Assembly: GCA_964568735.1 (NCBI GenBank) | Contig: CAZMRF010000074.1 | Coordinates: forward strand, 1-22,064 | Source: CAZMRF01 sp964568735 | Lineage (GTDB): Bacteria; Acidobacteriota; Polarisedimenticolia; JACPZX01 | Direction: 5' to 3' | DNA: 22,064 nucleotides | Shown: positions 21,706 through 22,064 of the stretch, one piece after another | Layout: each line of letters starts with the position of its first letter | Position numbering within the stretch: position 1 is the stretch's first letter | Program-made: the position numbers and the translations under genes | The notes under the pieces: generated by a model | The model's input: the letters and a program-made list of their open reading frames with translations, nothing else | What the model was told of the DNA's origin: nothing | Database searches by the model: none

Positions 21706-22064
21706 TCAGTACATCCCTCCGCCCGGGGGCATTCCGCCGGACATTCCACCCTTCTTCTCGTCCTCCGGGACCTCGTGAATGAGGGCCTCGGTGGTGAGCA
21801 TCAGGCCGGCGATGCTGCTGGCGTTCTGCAGCGCCGTGCGGGCGACCTTGGTCGGGTCGATGATGCCGGCCTTGAACATGTCCACCCATTTCATTTCGTA
21901 GGCGTCGAAGCCGTAGGTCTTCTCCTTGCCCATCGCCTCGTTGACGATGACGGAGCCCTCGGCACCGGCGTTGTTCGCGATCTGACGCATCGGCTCCTCG
22001 AGGGCGCGGCGGATGATGTTGATCCCCGTCTGGATGTCGTCATTGTCGCCCTTCAGCTTCGCAA
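21706..22064 (-). CDS. groEL: chaperonin GroEL, C-terminal part
   Basis: The gene runs off the right edge; the last 118 or so residues are present. The translation KGDNDDIQTGINIIRRALEEP, MRQIANNAGAEGSVIVNEAM, EMKWVDMFKAGIIDPTKVARTALQNASSIAGLMLTTEALI is the GroEL equatorial-domain C-terminus. It ends in a Gly/Met-rich tail (GGMSGGMPPGGGMY) as in most group I chaperonins, where the tail lines the folding chamber. The closing tyrosine after the GGM repeats is a small variation. The ATG at 21990 is internal, because the reading frame continues uninterrupted to the window edge. An intrinsic terminator follows the stop. Whether groES lies upstream is outside the window. Confidence 0.97.
   Translation of the reverse strand, partial: AKLKGDNDDIQTGINIIRRALEEPMRQIANNAGAEGSVIVNEAMGKEKTYGFDAYEMKWVDMFKAGIIDPTKVARTALQNASSIAGLMLTTEALIHEVPEDEKKGGMSGGMPPGGGMY

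Noticed and set aside
1..22064. CRISPR arrays, tRNA/rRNA genes, insertion sequences, attachment sites or replication origin
   Set aside because: No regularly spaced direct repeats, no tRNA-like cloverleaf in the gaps, no transposase or integrase frame and no DnaA-box cluster were seen by eye.

Overview
This window is G+C-rich throughout, with G/C-dominated third codon positions and frequent GTG/TTG starts. It reads as a chromosomal segment of a diderm (Gram-negative-type) bacterium. The evidence for an outer membrane is a LolA-type lipoprotein carrier, two SurA/PpiC-type periplasmic folding factors (one a lipoprotein) and further secreted or lipid-anchored proteins. Gene content and style recall high-GC lineages such as Acidobacteriota, Myxococcota or Eisenbacteria, but I cannot assign a phylum from sequence reading alone. 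There is no phage, plasmid, IS or CRISPR signature. I see no tRNA or rRNA gene.

Left part (1-7741): the 3' end of an S24 (LexA/CI-like) peptidase gene, then mfd (transcription-repair coupling factor), a PpiC-like lipoprotein, a SurA-like periplasmic protein, a convergent secreted thioredoxin-fold protein, and lolA. Apart from mfd this is an envelope-biogenesis cluster. Both parvulin-type proteins appear to lack catalytic histidines and may be pure chaperones.

Middle (7782-14781): a class II histone-deacetylase-like amidohydrolase; convergent with it, a PLP-dependent group II decarboxylase; divergent from that, a small cupin with a 22-nt near-perfect palindrome in the shared upstream region; a DUF1579 protein followed by a 12-bp GC hairpin; a secreted metal-dependent amidohydrolase closely followed by an AlkC-type HEAT-repeat protein; then a MarR regulator and a VOC/glyoxalase-fold protein. 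The last two share a compact operator with apparent face-to-face promoters, the best regulatory structure in the window.

Right part (14809-22064): a GNAT acetyltransferase preceded by a 17-codon ORF whose stop overlaps its GTG start, a cysteine-rich 'nitrous oxide-stimulated promoter' family protein, oligopeptidase B, a secreted SnoaL/DUF4440-like protein, a two-gene unit of a lipoprotein alpha/beta hydrolase and a PhoD-like phosphatase without signal peptide, and finally the 3' end of groEL on the minus strand with a strong two-tier intrinsic terminator.

Most genes are ordinary housekeeping or accessory functions. I found no large undescribed system. The best leads are the MarR/VOC regulatory knot, the coupled small ORF before the GNAT gene, the cupin palindrome, the REP-like palindrome near 18.9 kb and the lipoprotein hydrolase-PhoD pair. 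No stretch longer than 300 bases lacks a gene.
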